From NCBI GenBank assembly GCA_014238425.1, contig JABABD010000031.1, positions 1 through 64,000 on the forward strand: a stretch of 64,000 nt of DNA, read 5' to 3'. Shown piece after piece: positions 52,283 through 61,994 of the stretch. Made by a program: the position numbers and the translations under genes. Source of the stretch: Flavobacteriaceae bacterium (GTDB lineage Bacteria; Bacteroidota; Bacteroidia; Flavobacteriales; Flavobacteriaceae). The notes under the pieces are model-generated. The model did no database searches. It was not told the DNA's origin and saw nothing but the letters and a program-made list of their open reading frames with translations. Each line of letters starts with the position of its first letter. The stretch's first letter is position 1.

Positions 52283-52308
52283 GAGGGGACGAAAAGTCCC
52301 CTCTTTTT
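52283..52308 (+). terminator. Leader hairpin/attenuator before rimP
   Basis: GAGGGGAC-GAAAA-GTCCCCTC followed by TTTTT, an 8-pair GC-rich stem with a U-run. By sequence this is an intrinsic terminator, yet it lies between the promoter and the rimP start 13 bases on. An alternative pairing that would open it is not obvious within the short leader. It could set basal read-through into nusA, whose product affects termination. Confidence 0.75.
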
Positions 52309-52320
52309 ATACTAAAAAAG

Positions 52321-52782
52321 TTGAAAAAAGTAGTTCAAGAGTTGCTTGATATAGGTTTTGCTGAGAGAGAAGACTTGTTCTTAATTGAGTTATCTGTTAC
52401 TGGTGCTAATCACATACAAGTGGTTATTGATGGAGATAAAGGCGTGACAGTTGAAGATTGTATTTTTATAAGTCGTGCGATTGAGCATAACTTAGATAGA
52501 GAAGAAGAAGATTTCTCTTTAGAGGTCACTTCGGCAGGTGCAGCAGCTCCTCTTACAAAAGTCAGACAGTATGAAAAGAATATCGGAAGAACATTAGAGC
52601 TTAGAGCTAATGACAATACCAAAATTGAAGGTGAATTGCTTATTGTTGATGACAGTAGCATTACTTTAAAGTGGAAAGCTAGAGAGCCTAAGCCAGTTGG
52701 TAAAGGAAAGATAACAGTAGAGAAACAAGCGAAATTTGCATACAATGATATTGTAGAAGCAAAAGTCATAATAAAATTTTAA
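52321..52782 (+). CDS. rimP: Ribosome maturation factor RimP
   Basis: 153 residues, TTG start at 52321, since no earlier start fits and the next in-frame methionine is far inside. Needed for 30S subunit maturation. Typical RimP strings: LIELSVTGANHIQVVIDGDKG, SRAIEHNLDREEEDFSLEV and SAGAAAPLTKVRQYEKNIGR, then a C-terminal SH3-like domain. First gene of the conserved rimP-nusA-infB operon; nusA starts 10 bases later. Confidence 0.95.
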   Translation: MKKVVQELLDIGFAEREDLFLIELSVTGANHIQVVIDGDKGVTVEDCIFISRAIEHNLDREEEDFSLEVTSAGAAAPLTKVRQYEKNIGRTLELRANDNTKIEGELLIVDDSSITLKWKAREPKPVGKGKITVEKQAKFAYNDIVEAKVIIKF

Positions 52783-52792
52783 TTAGAGAGAT

Positions 52793-54025
52793 ATGGAAAA
52801 TCTTGCGTTAATAGATTCTTTTTCAGAATTCAAAGACGATAAATTAATCGACCGTGTAACGTTAATGGCCATCTTAGAAGATGTGTTTAGAAGTGCGTTG
52901 AAAAGAAAATACGGAGATGATGATAACTTTGATATCATCGTTAATCCAGATAAGGGTGACCTCGAGATATGGAGAAATAGGATTGTTGTTGCAGACGGAG
53001 AAATTGAGGACGAAAACCAAGAGATTTCTTTAACTGAGGCTAGAAAAATAGAACCAGATTTTGAAGTAGGGGAAGATGTTTCTGAAGAAGTAAAACTTGA
53101 AGACCTTGGGAGACGTGCTATTTTGGCATTAAGACAGAATCTGATCTCAAAAATTCATGAACATGACAATACAAATATATACAAGCAATTTAAAGACCTT
53201 GTAGGAGAGATATATACAGCTGAGGTACATCATATTCGCCATAGAGCTATTATTTTGTTAGATGATGACGGCAATGAAATTATCCTTCCTAAGGATAAAC
53301 AAATATCTTCAGATTTCTTCCGTAAAGGAGATAATGTAAGAGGCGTTATTGAGAGTGTAGAGCTTAAGGGAAGTAAACCAGCAATCATTATGTCTAGAAC
53401 TTCTCCAATATTTTTAGAGAAGTTATTTGAACAAGAGATTCCTGAAGTCTTTGATGGTTTAATAACTGTTAAGAAAGTTGTTAGAATTCCAGGAGAAAAA
53501 GCGAAAGTAGCTGTAGATTCTTATGATGATAGAATCGATCCAGTAGGCGCTTGTGTAGGTATGAAAGGGTCTCGTATACATGGTATCGTAAGAGAACTCG
53601 GCAACGAAAATATTGATGTTATTAATTATACAAATAACTTGCAGTTATTTATTACAAGAGCGTTAAGCCCTGCAAGAGTAACATCGCTCAAAATAGATGA
53701 AGACACCAAAAGAGCTGAAGTGATCTTAAAACCTGAAGAAGTGTCTAAGGCTATAGGTCGTGGAGGTCATAACATCAGATTAGCAGGTCAGTTAACAGGA
53801 TATGAGATCGATGTATTTAGAGAAGGTGCAGAAGAAGATGTTGAGTTGACAGAATTCTCAGATGAAATAGAAAGTTGGATTATTGACGAGCTTAAGAAAG
53901 CAGGCCTAGATACTGCCAAGAGTGTGTTAGAGCAAGAAGTTGGTGATTTGGTTAAAAGAACAGATTTAGAAGAAGAAACTATTGTAGAAGTGGTAAGGAT
54001 CCTTAAAGAAGAATTCGAAGAATAG
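52793..54025 (+). CDS. nusA: Transcription termination/antitermination factor NusA
   Basis: 410 residues. N-terminal RNA-polymerase-binding domain (1-130), S1 domain (about 135-200), two KH domains (about 205-345) with VGACVGMKGSRIHGIVREL and the second GXXG in KAIGRGGHNIRLA, and a short C-terminal region without the acidic repeats of E. coli NusA. RBS AGAGAG precedes the ATG. Confidence 0.97.
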   Translation: MENLALIDSFSEFKDDKLIDRVTLMAILEDVFRSALKRKYGDDDNFDIIVNPDKGDLEIWRNRIVVADGEIEDENQEISLTEARKIEPDFEVGEDVSEEVKLEDLGRRAILALRQNLISKIHEHDNTNIYKQFKDLVGEIYTAEVHHIRHRAIILLDDDGNEIILPKDKQISSDFFRKGDNVRGVIESVELKGSKPAIIMSRTSPIFLEKLFEQEIPEVFDGLITVKKVVRIPGEKAKVAVDSYDDRIDPVGACVGMKGSRIHGIVRELGNENIDVINYTNNLQLFITRALSPARVTSLKIDEDTKRAEVILKPEEVSKAIGRGGHNIRLAGQLTGYEIDVFREGAEEDVELTEFSDEIESWIIDELKKAGLDTAKSVLEQEVGDLVKRTDLEEETIVEVVRILKEEFEE

Positions 54026-54053
54026 TTTAAATTAGGTATATTAAGCGCAATTT

Positions 54054-56801
54054 ATGGCTGAAGTTAACACAATGAGATTAAATAAGGTATTACGTGAGCT
54101 CAATATCTCACTAGATCGTGCTGTGGAATTCTTGAATTCCAAAGGCATAGAGATCGAGGCTCGTCCTACCACAAAAATTACTGCCGATGTTTACAAAGTC
54201 CTTTCAGATGAATTTGAAACGGATGCAAGTAAAAAAATGGCATCAAAAGAAGTTAGTGAAGCCAAGCTAAAAGAAAAGGAAGCCCTTCGAGAAGAGCGCG
54301 AAAAAGATATAGAGCCTGAGCCAAAACCAGAACCAGAACCAGAACCAGAGAAAAAAGAAGAAAAGGTAGTAAAGGCCAAAGCAACATTGTCAGGCCCAAA
54401 ACAAGTGGGGAAAATAAATCTTGATAAGCCCAAGAAAGAAAAGCCGGTTGAAAAAAAGGTTGAAGCTTCTAAAGAAGTGAAGTCTGAAGCTCCTAAGAAA
54501 GAGAACGTAGTAGAAGAGAAAAAAGTTGAAACCAAAAAGGGCGAAACTAAAAAGGTTGAGGTAAAGAAAGTTGAAAAGCCTGCTAAAGTTGAAGAGAAAG
54601 CCGAGCCTGTAGCTGAGGAAATCAAAGATGAAAAGGTAAAGACACAATATCAAAAACTCACGGGCCCTAAAATTGCTGGCGATAAAATAGATTTGAGCAA
54701 GTTTAAGAAACCTGAAAAGAAAAAGGAAGACAAAAAGGATACTACTTCAGATAATAAGCGCAAGAGAAGACGTATATCAAAAACTGATGGGGGAAAAGGA
54801 AAGCCTGGAGCTAATGGTTCTGATAATAGAGGTGGCTTTAAAGGAAGAAAACCTGGAGGAGGCGGACGACGCCCACAGGTAGTTAAAGAAGAACCTAGTG
54901 AAGAAGATGTAAAAAAGCAAGTGCGCGAAACGCTTGAAAAACTTCAAGGAAAATCTAACAAAGGCAAAGGCGCAAAGTATAGAAGAGATAAAAGAGATCA
55001 ACATAGAGAGCAAACTGAAATTGATCAGAAAATTGAAGCGGCTGAAAGCAAAATTTTAAAGGTTACTGAGTTTGTGACGGCAAATGAGGTGGCTACCATG
55101 ATGGACGTTGGAGTAACAGAGATTATCTCGGCATGTATGTCTTTAGGTATGATGGTAACGATGAACCAACGTTTAGATGCCGAAACGCTATCTATTGTTG
55201 CAGAGGAATTTGGTTACGAAGTAGAATTTGTTACTGCCGATATTGAAGAGTCTATTGAAGAAGTTGTAGACCAACCAGAAGATCTTAAACCGCGTGCGCC
55301 AATTGTAACGGTTATGGGTCATGTGGATCACGGTAAGACATCGTTATTAGATTACATAAGAAAAGAAAATGTTATTGCAGGAGAATCAGGAGGTATCACA
55401 CAGCATATTGGTGCTTACGGAGTTACTCTTGATAACGGACAAAAAATAGCGTTTTTAGATACACCAGGTCACGAAGCTTTTACGGCGATGCGTGCTCGTG
55501 GTGCTCAAGTTACTGATATTGCCATTATTGTTGCCGCTGCAGATGACGATATTATGCCACAAACAAAAGAAGCTATCTCTCATGCTCAAGCTGCTGGAGT
55601 GCCTATTGTTTTTGCAATAAATAAAATTGATAAGCCTGATGCTAATCCTGAAAAAATAAAAGAAGGACTGGCTCAAATGAATTTACTGGTTGAAGATTGG
55701 GGTGGAAAAATCCAGTCTCATGATATTTCAGCTAAAGTAGGAACAGGTATCAAAGAACTACTAGAAAAAGTACTTCTTGAAGCGGAGTTATTAGAGTTGA
55801 AAGCTAATCCAGATAAGCCAGCAGTCGGAACGGTTGTTGAAGCATTTTTAGATAAAGGGCGTGGATATGTGTCTACAATCTTGGTGCAAGCAGGAACTTT
55901 GAGAATTGGTGATTATGTACTGGCCGGAAAAAATAGCGGTAAGGTAAAAGCCATGACTGATGAGCGAGGTAATGATGTAAAAGAAGCAGGTCCAGCAACA
56001 CCAGTATCTATTTTAGGATTAGATGGAGCGCCTCAAGCAGGTGATAAATTTAATGTCTTTGAAGATGAACGTGAAGCGAAACAAATTGCGACAAAGCGTG
56101 GACAACTGCAGCGAGAGCAATCTGTAAGAACACAACGCCATATTACCTTAGATGAAATAGGAAGACGTATTGCTTTAGGCGATTTCCAAGAGTTAAATAT
56201 CATCCTTAAAGGAGATGTGGATGGATCTGTGGAAGCGTTAACAGATTCGTTCCAAAAACTATCGACTGAAGAAATTCAAGTAAATATCATACATAAAGGT
56301 GTGGGTGCTATTACAGAAAGTGATGTATTATTGGCTACGGCTTCTGATGCTATCATTATTGGATTTAATGTAAGACCAATGGGTAATGCCCGCCAAATAG
56401 CCGATAAGGAAGAAATAGATATCCGTATGTACTCGATTATCTATGATGCTATTAATGATGTGAAAGATGCAATGGAAGGTATGTTGTCTCCAGAGCTTAA
56501 AGAAGAGATTACAGGTAATGCTGAAATTAGAGAAATCTTTAAGGTGTCTAAAATTGGAAGTATTGCAGGATGTATGGTCACTAGCGGTAAGATCTTTAGA
56601 AATTCTGGCATAAGATTGATTCGTGATGGTGTGGTTGTTTTCACAGGCGAATTAGCATCTTTAAAACGATTTAAGGATGACGCTAAAGAAGTGTCCAAAG
56701 GCTACGATTGTGGTATGCAGATCAAGAACTACAATGATATAAAAGAAGGTGATGTGATAGAAGCCTTCCAAGAAGTCGAGGTTAAGAAGACGCTGAAATA
56801 A
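54054..56801 (+). CDS. infB: Translation initiation factor IF-2
   Basis: 915 residues. IF2-N domain 1-60 ([20 protein letters not shown]), a long Lys/Glu/Pro linker (about 65-330, with [12 protein letters not shown] and Gly/Arg-rich parts), then the G domain from about 415: [34 protein letters not shown]. Domains II to IV complete the protein ([14 protein letters not shown]). It positions initiator tRNA on the 30S subunit. The low-complexity linker explains strong antisense frames, which are not genes. Confidence 0.98.
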   Translation: MAEVNTMRLNKVLRELNISLDRAVEFLNSKGIEIEARPTTKITADVYKVLSDEFETDASKKMASKEVSEAKLKEKEALREEREKDIEPEPKPEPEPEPEKKEEKVVKAKATLSGPKQVGKINLDKPKKEKPVEKKVEASKEVKSEAPKKENVVEEKKVETKKGETKKVEVKKVEKPAKVEEKAEPVAEEIKDEKVKTQYQKLTGPKIAGDKIDLSKFKKPEKKKEDKKDTTSDNKRKRRRISKTDGGKGKPGANGSDNRGGFKGRKPGGGGRRPQVVKEEPSEEDVKKQVRETLEKLQGKSNKGKGAKYRRDKRDQHREQTEIDQKIEAAESKILKVTEFVTANEVATMMDVGVTEIISACMSLGMMVTMNQRLDAETLSIVAEEFGYEVEFVTADIEESIEEVVDQPEDLKPRAPIVTVMGHVDHGKTSLLDYIRKENVIAGESGGITQHIGAYGVTLDNGQKIAFLDTPGHEAFTAMRARGAQVTDIAIIVAAADDDIMPQTKEAISHAQAAGVPIVFAINKIDKPDANPEKIKEGLAQMNLLVEDWGGKIQSHDISAKVGTGIKELLEKVLLEAELLELKANPDKPAVGTVVEAFLDKGRGYVSTILVQAGTLRIGDYVLAGKNSGKVKAMTDERGNDVKEAGPATPVSILGLDGAPQAGDKFNVFEDEREAKQIATKRGQLQREQSVRTQRHITLDEIGRRIALGDFQELNIILKGDVDGSVEALTDSFQKLSTEEIQVNIIHKGVGAITESDVLLATASDAIIIGFNVRPMGNARQIADKEEIDIRMYSIIYDAINDVKDAMEGMLSPELKEEITGNAEIREIFKVSKIGSIAGCMVTSGKIFRNSGIRLIRDGVVVFTGELASLKRFKDDAKEVSKGYDCGMQIKNYNDIKEGDVIEAFQEVEVKKTLK

Positions 56802-56834
56802 AATATTCCATCATAAGGTGGATAAAAGGTAGAC

Positions 56835-56867
56835 AAAGCATTCATTATCTAGTGAATGCTTTTTTTA
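56835..56867 (+). terminator. Terminator of rimP-nusA-infB operon
   Basis: AAAGCATTCA/TGAATGCTTT with an 8-base loop, followed by five further T. It lies 33 bases after infB and before the convergent SPOR gene. Confidence 0.85.
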
Positions 56868-56877
56868 TACTATAATA

Positions 56878-57258
56878 TTACTTACCAGGCTTAAAAATAA
56901 AGGCACTAGTGAATTTTCGTTTTACTTTAATCAAAGCTCTATCCGCCTCTAATCTCGACCTGAAATTTCCTACCCATATTTTGTAATTGGGAGTCTCGAA
57001 TTTTAAACTTGATAAATACTCTGGATAGGAGCCATCAAAGTTTGCTTTTGCTGCCTCTGCAGCAGACCTATTTCCAGAATAGATCTGTATCTTAAAACGC
57101 TCTTCTTCTGTGCTTATATCTTTTTTAAGCTTCAAAAGCTTTTCTATCTCTGGATTTTGATTTACTGTAACCGACCCTTCTTGTGCATTCGCGCTCAAAA
57201 TTGCAAATAGCGAAAGGAAGAAAAAAATGGTGACGGTTTTTATATAATTAATGGCCAT
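56878..57258 (-). CDS. SPOR-domain exported protein
   Basis: 126 residues: signal peptide to about residue 25 (LSANAQ), a short linker, then a SPOR domain (about 55-126): ERFKIQIYSGNRSAAEAAKA, then NYKIWVGNFRSRLEADRAL and FTSAFIFKPGK. SPOR domains bind denuded glycan strands at division sites. The small size suggests only a peptidoglycan-binding role. Alone on its strand, convergent with infB and divergent from the act operon. Confidence 0.9.
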   Translation of the reverse strand: MAINYIKTVTIFFFLSLFAILSANAQEGSVTVNQNPEIEKLLKLKKDISTEEERFKIQIYSGNRSAAEAAKANFDGSYPEYLSSLKFETPNYKIWVGNFRSRLEADRALIKVKRKFTSAFIFKPGK

Positions 57259-57275
57259 TTTGTTTAATGTTTTTG

Positions 57276-57283
57276 CAAAGGTA
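57276..57283 (-). promoter_or_regulatory. Putative -7 element for SPOR gene
   Basis: Minus-strand TACCTTTG matches TAnnTTTG, 18 bases before the start at 57258. No good -33 box. Confidence 0.4.
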
Positions 57284-57380
57284 AAATTTAAAGCTTAAAA
57301 CCATTTCTTTTATCTATTTAGAATGCCTCTAAATTATAAATTAAGACTTCTCTAACATTTAGAAAATGGAGTTTAAGTCT

Positions 57381-57388
57381 TACTTTTG
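57381..57388 (+). promoter_or_regulatory. Putative -7 element for act operon
   Basis: TACTTTTG fits TAnnTTTG about 90 bases before the preferred actA start (45 before the other ATG). The -33 position reads ATTT only, so it is moderate evidence. Confidence 0.4.
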
Positions 57389-57477
57389 CGTGAGAATTTT
57401 ATAACTGTATTTTTCTACTTTTATTTCAATTAATGAAAAAATCGTACCAAAGTTTAGAAGATAATTCCGACCACACT

Positions 57478-58773
57478 ATGAAACAGGTGATTTACCGTAA
57501 CCTCAGTTCAAGATTTCTTCTTTTAGGTCTTATAGCATTACTATCATTTTCATCTAACCATATACTTGCTCAAGATGCTGATCCAGTTGCTGGAAAAGCG
57601 TTGTTCAGAGCAAATTGTGCATCTTGTCATAAATTAGATGGCCCAATGACTGGCCCTGCATTGCGTAATGTAGAAGCGAGATTGGCAGAAGACGAAGGAT
57701 TAGATAGAGCATGGATATATGCATGGGTAAGAAATAGCGCTGGAATGATCAAGTCTGGTGATGCCTACGCTAATAAGACATTTAAGGAGTACAACGAAAC
57801 TCCAATGACTCCGATGCCGCAGTTAGAGGATGCTGATATCGATAATATTTTGGCTTATACAGCTGAATTACCTCCACCTCCTCCAGAGAAGACTGAAATC
57901 GAAGAGAATGGTGGAAGTTCTGATAATGGCGCCTCAAATAAATTAATCCTTTGTGCTTTGGCACTTTTGTTTGCTTTATTAGCTGCAGGACTTTATTTAG
58001 TGAATAGAACATTGCGTCGTTTTGCTAATGAAAAAGGGATTGCTCTTGCTTCAGATGATGAAGAAAAAAGAATGCCGTTATGGAAAGCATTTGTCCAAAA
58101 CCAATTCTTAGTATTAGTGACTGCTATTTTCTTATTACTGGCGAGTGGTTATTTTGCTTATGGTTGGATGATGCAGGTAGGTGTTGATCAAGGATATCAA
58201 CCATATCAACCTATACATTTTTCTCATAAAATTCACGCAGGAGATAACAAAATAGATTGTAAATACTGTCACTCTTCAGCAAGAGTAAGTAAAACATCAG
58301 GAATACCATCGCTTAATGTGTGTATGAACTGTCATAAATCTATTAGCGAATATAGTGGAGATGTTACTTTAGAATACGATAAAGAATTTTACGATAGTGA
58401 AATCCAGGAATTATATAAAGCTGCTGGATGGAATGCTGCCGAACAGAAATATTCTGGAGAACCATCGGCAGTCAAATGGATAAGAGTTCATAATCTTCCT
58501 GACTTTGTATATTTCAACCACTCTCAACATGTTACTGTCGCTGGTGTTGAATGTCAAACGTGTCATGGTCCTGTAGAAGAAATGGAAATTGTATACCAAT
58601 ATGCACCATTAACTATGGGTTGGTGTATTAATTGCCATAGAGAAACGAATGTAGATATAAAAGACAATGCATACTACACAAAAATTCATGAAGAACTATC
58701 TAAGAAGTATGGTGTAGACCAACTTACGGTAGCTCAAATGGGCGGATTAGAATGTGGTAAATGTCATTATTAA
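57478..58773 (+). CDS. actA: Alternative complex III subunit A, multiheme cytochrome c
   Basis: About 431 residues from the ATG at 57478, where a proper signal peptide begins (LLLGLIALLSFSSNHILAQ). An ATG at 57433 would add 15 polar residues. Six CXXCH heme sites: CASCH (47-51) in an N-terminal mono-heme cytochrome domain, then, after two membrane segments, CKYCH, CMNCH, CQTCH, CINCH and CGKCH in a pentaheme domain. It passes electrons from quinol oxidation to the terminal oxidase. First gene of the act operon. Confidence 0.93.
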   Translation: MKQVIYRNLSSRFLLLGLIALLSFSSNHILAQDADPVAGKALFRANCASCHKLDGPMTGPALRNVEARLAEDEGLDRAWIYAWVRNSAGMIKSGDAYANKTFKEYNETPMTPMPQLEDADIDNILAYTAELPPPPPEKTEIEENGGSSDNGASNKLILCALALLFALLAAGLYLVNRTLRRFANEKGIALASDDEEKRMPLWKAFVQNQFLVLVTAIFLLLASGYFAYGWMMQVGVDQGYQPYQPIHFSHKIHAGDNKIDCKYCHSSARVSKTSGIPSLNVCMNCHKSISEYSGDVTLEYDKEFYDSEIQELYKAAGWNAAEQKYSGEPSAVKWIRVHNLPDFVYFNHSQHVTVAGVECQTCHGPVEEMEIVYQYAPLTMGWCINCHRETNVDIKDNAYYTKIHEELSKKYGVDQLTVAQMGGLECGKCHY

Positions 58774-58797
58774 TAATAAAAGAATTAATCTCATAAT

Positions 58798-61700
58798 ATG
58801 TCATCAAACAAGAGATACTGGAAAAGTGTTGAAGAGCTAGACGAAAACAGCTCTATTGTTGAGACGCTCAAACAAAATGAGTTCGTTGAAGAAATTCCTA
58901 CGGATGAGTTTTTAGGTGATAAAGAGACCTTAGAGTCCTCTAATACAACACGTCGTGATTTCTTAAAGTATGTTGGTTTTAGTACTGCAGCAGCTACATT
59001 AGCAGCTTGCGAAGGACCAGTGAAGAAATCTATTCCTTATGTAGTTCAACCAAAATCTATAGTGCCAGGAGTTGCTAATTATTATGCAACAACGATTGCT
59101 AATGGTTATGATTTTGCAAATGTTTTAGTAAAAACACGCGAAGGTCGTCCTATTAAAATAGGAAGTAATAAAATGGCCTCATCTAATGGTCATGCCAATG
59201 CAAGAGTTAATGCTTCTGTATTAGATTTGTATGATAGTTTAAGAGTACAAGGTCCAAAGAAGAAGAATGGTGAAAGAATTGAAGATGTTTCATGGAGTTC
59301 ATTTGATGCTGAGGTTAATCAAAAATTAACAGATCTTAAAAATTCAGATAAAGAAATTGTCTTATTAACGCAAACATTTGCTAGCCCATCAACGTCTAAG
59401 TTGATTTCAGAATTTAAAGAAAAATATGGTAATGTACGTCACGTCGTTTATGATGCGATTTCAGAATCTGCGGCATTAGATGCTTACCAAAATATATATG
59501 GAGAAAGAGGACTAGCCAATTACGATTTCTCTAAGGCGGGAACGATAGTATCTGTTGGTGCAGATTTCTTGTCTAACTGGCAAGGTGGTGGTTTCGATTC
59601 AGGATATTCGCAAGGACGTGTTCCAGATCATGGCAAGATGTCTAGACATATTCAGTTTGAATCTAACATGTCATTAACAGGAGCTAATGCAGACAAACGT
59701 GTGCCTATGACACCTAGTCAGCAAAGAACAGCGCTTGCTAAATTATATAGTTATGTTATGGGCGGTTCCGTTTCTGGAGATTTACCTAAACATATAGATG
59801 ATGCTGTACGAAGTGCAGCCCAAGAATTACAGAAAGCTGGAAGTAATGGTGTTTTGGTCACTGGTATCGATGATGTCAATGCGCAAACTATTGCTCTTCA
59901 AATAAACAAAAGCATAGGAAGTAAAGCATTTGATGCTTCTACACCTATTAAAACAAGACAAGGTAGCGATGCGGCAGTAGCAAAATTAGTTGCTGATATG
60001 AAGTCAGGGACTATTGGCGCCCTTATTATGAGTGGTGTGAACCCAATGTATACCTTGTCAAATTCTTCTGACTTTGCAGAGGGCTTGGAGAAAACGGAAT
60101 TATCAATTTCGTTTTCGATGAAAGCTGATGAGACGGCAATTTTAGCAAATTATATTGCAGCGGCACCTCACTATCTAGAATCTTGGGGCGATGTAGAGCT
60201 ACAGAAAGGACATTTTGGATTGATGCAACCGACTATTCGTCCGTTGTTTGATACAAGACAATTTCAAGAAGCTTTGTTACAATGGACAGGAAATCCATTA
60301 TCATATACAGATTACATCAAGAATACTTGGAATTCCGATATACTAAATGGAGGGTCATTTAATCAAGCATTACATGATGGTGTATTTGTAGGAGGCAGTT
60401 CTGCATCAACAGACACATCAGCTGATTCAGTAATTGATGCCTTAATAGGTGAGGAAGCTCTGTCTTCTGATGTTGGTAATGCGGCAAGAGCACTAGCTAC
60501 TTCAGTAAAACCATCTAATGGTTTAGAGCTGACATTATATTCTAAAGTAGGTATGGGAGATGGCCAACAGGCTAATAATCCTTGGTTACAAGAATTCCCT
60601 GATCCCATCACAAAAGTGACTTGGGATAACTACATTGCTGTATCTAAGGCAGATGCCGAAGCAATGGGCGTAGTAAACGAGAACGTTGCCAATGGTGCTT
60701 TAAACGGGAGCTATGTTAATGTGACGGTTGGTAACACGACGATAGAGAATGTTCCAGTAATTATACAACCAGGACAGGCTAAGGGATCTGTCGCTATGGC
60801 ATTAGGTTATGGTCGTACTGCTGGATTAAAAGAAGAATTACAAACAGGTAGTAATGCCTTTACTTTATACCAAGATTTCAATACAGTTCAAAATGTATCT
60901 CTGAGCGAGCCATTTGGACTGCATGAATTTGCTTGTACACAATTGCATAATACTTTGATGGGTCGTGGAGATATCATAGTAGAAACCTCTTTAGAGGTTT
61001 TCAATACTAAGGATAAACACTATTGGAATCCTATGCCAGAGGTTTCAAAAGACCATCAAGAAATTCCTGTAACCTCTCCAGATGCAGATCTTTGGGAATC
61101 ATTTGATAGATCTGTAGGGCATCATTTCAATTTATCAATTGATTTGAATGCGTGTACAGGTTGTGGAGCATGTGTGATTGCATGTCACTCAGAAAACAAT
61201 GTGCCAGTAGTTGGTAAAGAAGAAATACGTAAGAGTCGTGATATGCACTGGTTGCGTATCGATAGATACTACTCTTCACAAGAATCCTTTGCGGGAGATA
61301 ACGAAGAAAAAGAAAACATTGATGGCCTAGGTCTTGGAAATCAACTTTTTGGAGATGGACAAGGAGATGGAACAGTGCCTACCTTACGTAGAATGGAAGA
61401 TCCATCTGAGAATCCTCAAGTGGCTTTCCAACCAATTATGTGCCAACATTGTAACCACGCACCTTGCGAAACTGTTTGTCCAGTGGCGGCAACATCTCAT
61501 GGACGTCAAGGGCAAAATCATATGGCATACAACCGTTGTGTAGGTACAAGATATTGTGCGAACAACTGTCCTTATAAAGTACGTCGCTTTAATTGGTTCT
61601 TGTATAGCGAGAATGATGAATTTGACTATTACATGAATGATGACCTTGGGCGTATGGTATTGAATCCAGATGTAGTTGTTCGCTCACGTGGTGTCATGGA

Positions 61701-61965
61701 AAAATGTTCTATGTGTATACAAATGACACAGAAAACAATTTTGGATGCGAAAAGAGAAGGAAGAGAGATTAAAGATGGAGAATTCCAAACAGCATGTTCG
61801 GCAGCTTGTAGCAACGGAGCAATGGTATTTGGAGATATTAATGACAAGAAGAGTAAAGTAGCTCACTTGCATGAAGATGAAAGAATGTATCACTTGTTAG
61901 AAAGTGTCGGTACAAAACCAAACGTAATGTACCACACCAAAGTAAGAAATACGAAAGAAGCATAA
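58798..61965 (+). CDS. actB: Alternative complex III subunit B, iron-sulfur/molybdopterin-like
   Basis: 1055 residues, a fusion typical of ActB. Tat motif TRRDFLKYVGFSTAAATLAAC (in parts) near residue 55, a molybdopterin-oxidoreductase-like domain (about 70-740) that in this family lacks the cofactor, and an Fe-S domain (about 760-1040) with CTGCGACVIACHSENN, CQHCNHAPCETVCPVAA, CVGTRYCANNCPYK and CSMCIQMT. These fit three 4Fe-4S and one 3Fe-4S clusters. On the periplasmic face with ActA. 25 bases after actA. Confidence 0.95.
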   Translation: MSSNKRYWKSVEELDENSSIVETLKQNEFVEEIPTDEFLGDKETLESSNTTRRDFLKYVGFSTAAATLAACEGPVKKSIPYVVQPKSIVPGVANYYATTIANGYDFANVLVKTREGRPIKIGSNKMASSNGHANARVNASVLDLYDSLRVQGPKKKNGERIEDVSWSSFDAEVNQKLTDLKNSDKEIVLLTQTFASPSTSKLISEFKEKYGNVRHVVYDAISESAALDAYQNIYGERGLANYDFSKAGTIVSVGADFLSNWQGGGFDSGYSQGRVPDHGKMSRHIQFESNMSLTGANADKRVPMTPSQQRTALAKLYSYVMGGSVSGDLPKHIDDAVRSAAQELQKAGSNGVLVTGIDDVNAQTIALQINKSIGSKAFDASTPIKTRQGSDAAVAKLVADMKSGTIGALIMSGVNPMYTLSNSSDFAEGLEKTELSISFSMKADETAILANYIAAAPHYLESWGDVELQKGHFGLMQPTIRPLFDTRQFQEALLQWTGNPLSYTDYIKNTWNSDILNGGSFNQALHDGVFVGGSSASTDTSADSVIDALIGEEALSSDVGNAARALATSVKPSNGLELTLYSKVGMGDGQQANNPWLQEFPDPITKVTWDNYIAVSKADAEAMGVVNENVANGALNGSYVNVTVGNTTIENVPVIIQPGQAKGSVAMALGYGRTAGLKEELQTGSNAFTLYQDFNTVQNVSLSEPFGLHEFACTQLHNTLMGRGDIIVETSLEVFNTKDKHYWNPMPEVSKDHQEIPVTSPDADLWESFDRSVGHHFNLSIDLNACTGCGACVIACHSENNVPVVGKEEIRKSRDMHWLRIDRYYSSQESFAGDNEEKENIDGLGLGNQLFGDGQGDGTVPTLRRMEDPSENPQVAFQPIMCQHCNHAPCETVCPVAATSHGRQGQNHMAYNRCVGTRYCANNCPYKVRRFNWFLYSENDEFDYYMNDDLGRMVLNPDVVVRSRGVMEKCSMCIQMTQKTILDAKREGREIKDGEFQTACSAACSNGAMVFGDINDKKSKVAHLHEDERMYHLLESVGTKPNVMYHTKVRNTKEA

Positions 61966-61994
61966 ATTAATTAAGAAACAATTATAAAAGGATT

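Noticed and set aside
54191..54653. Antisense frames in the infB linker
   Set aside because: They arise from the Lys/Glu/Pro-rich low-complexity coding strand and encode Phe/Ser-rich strings with no family features.
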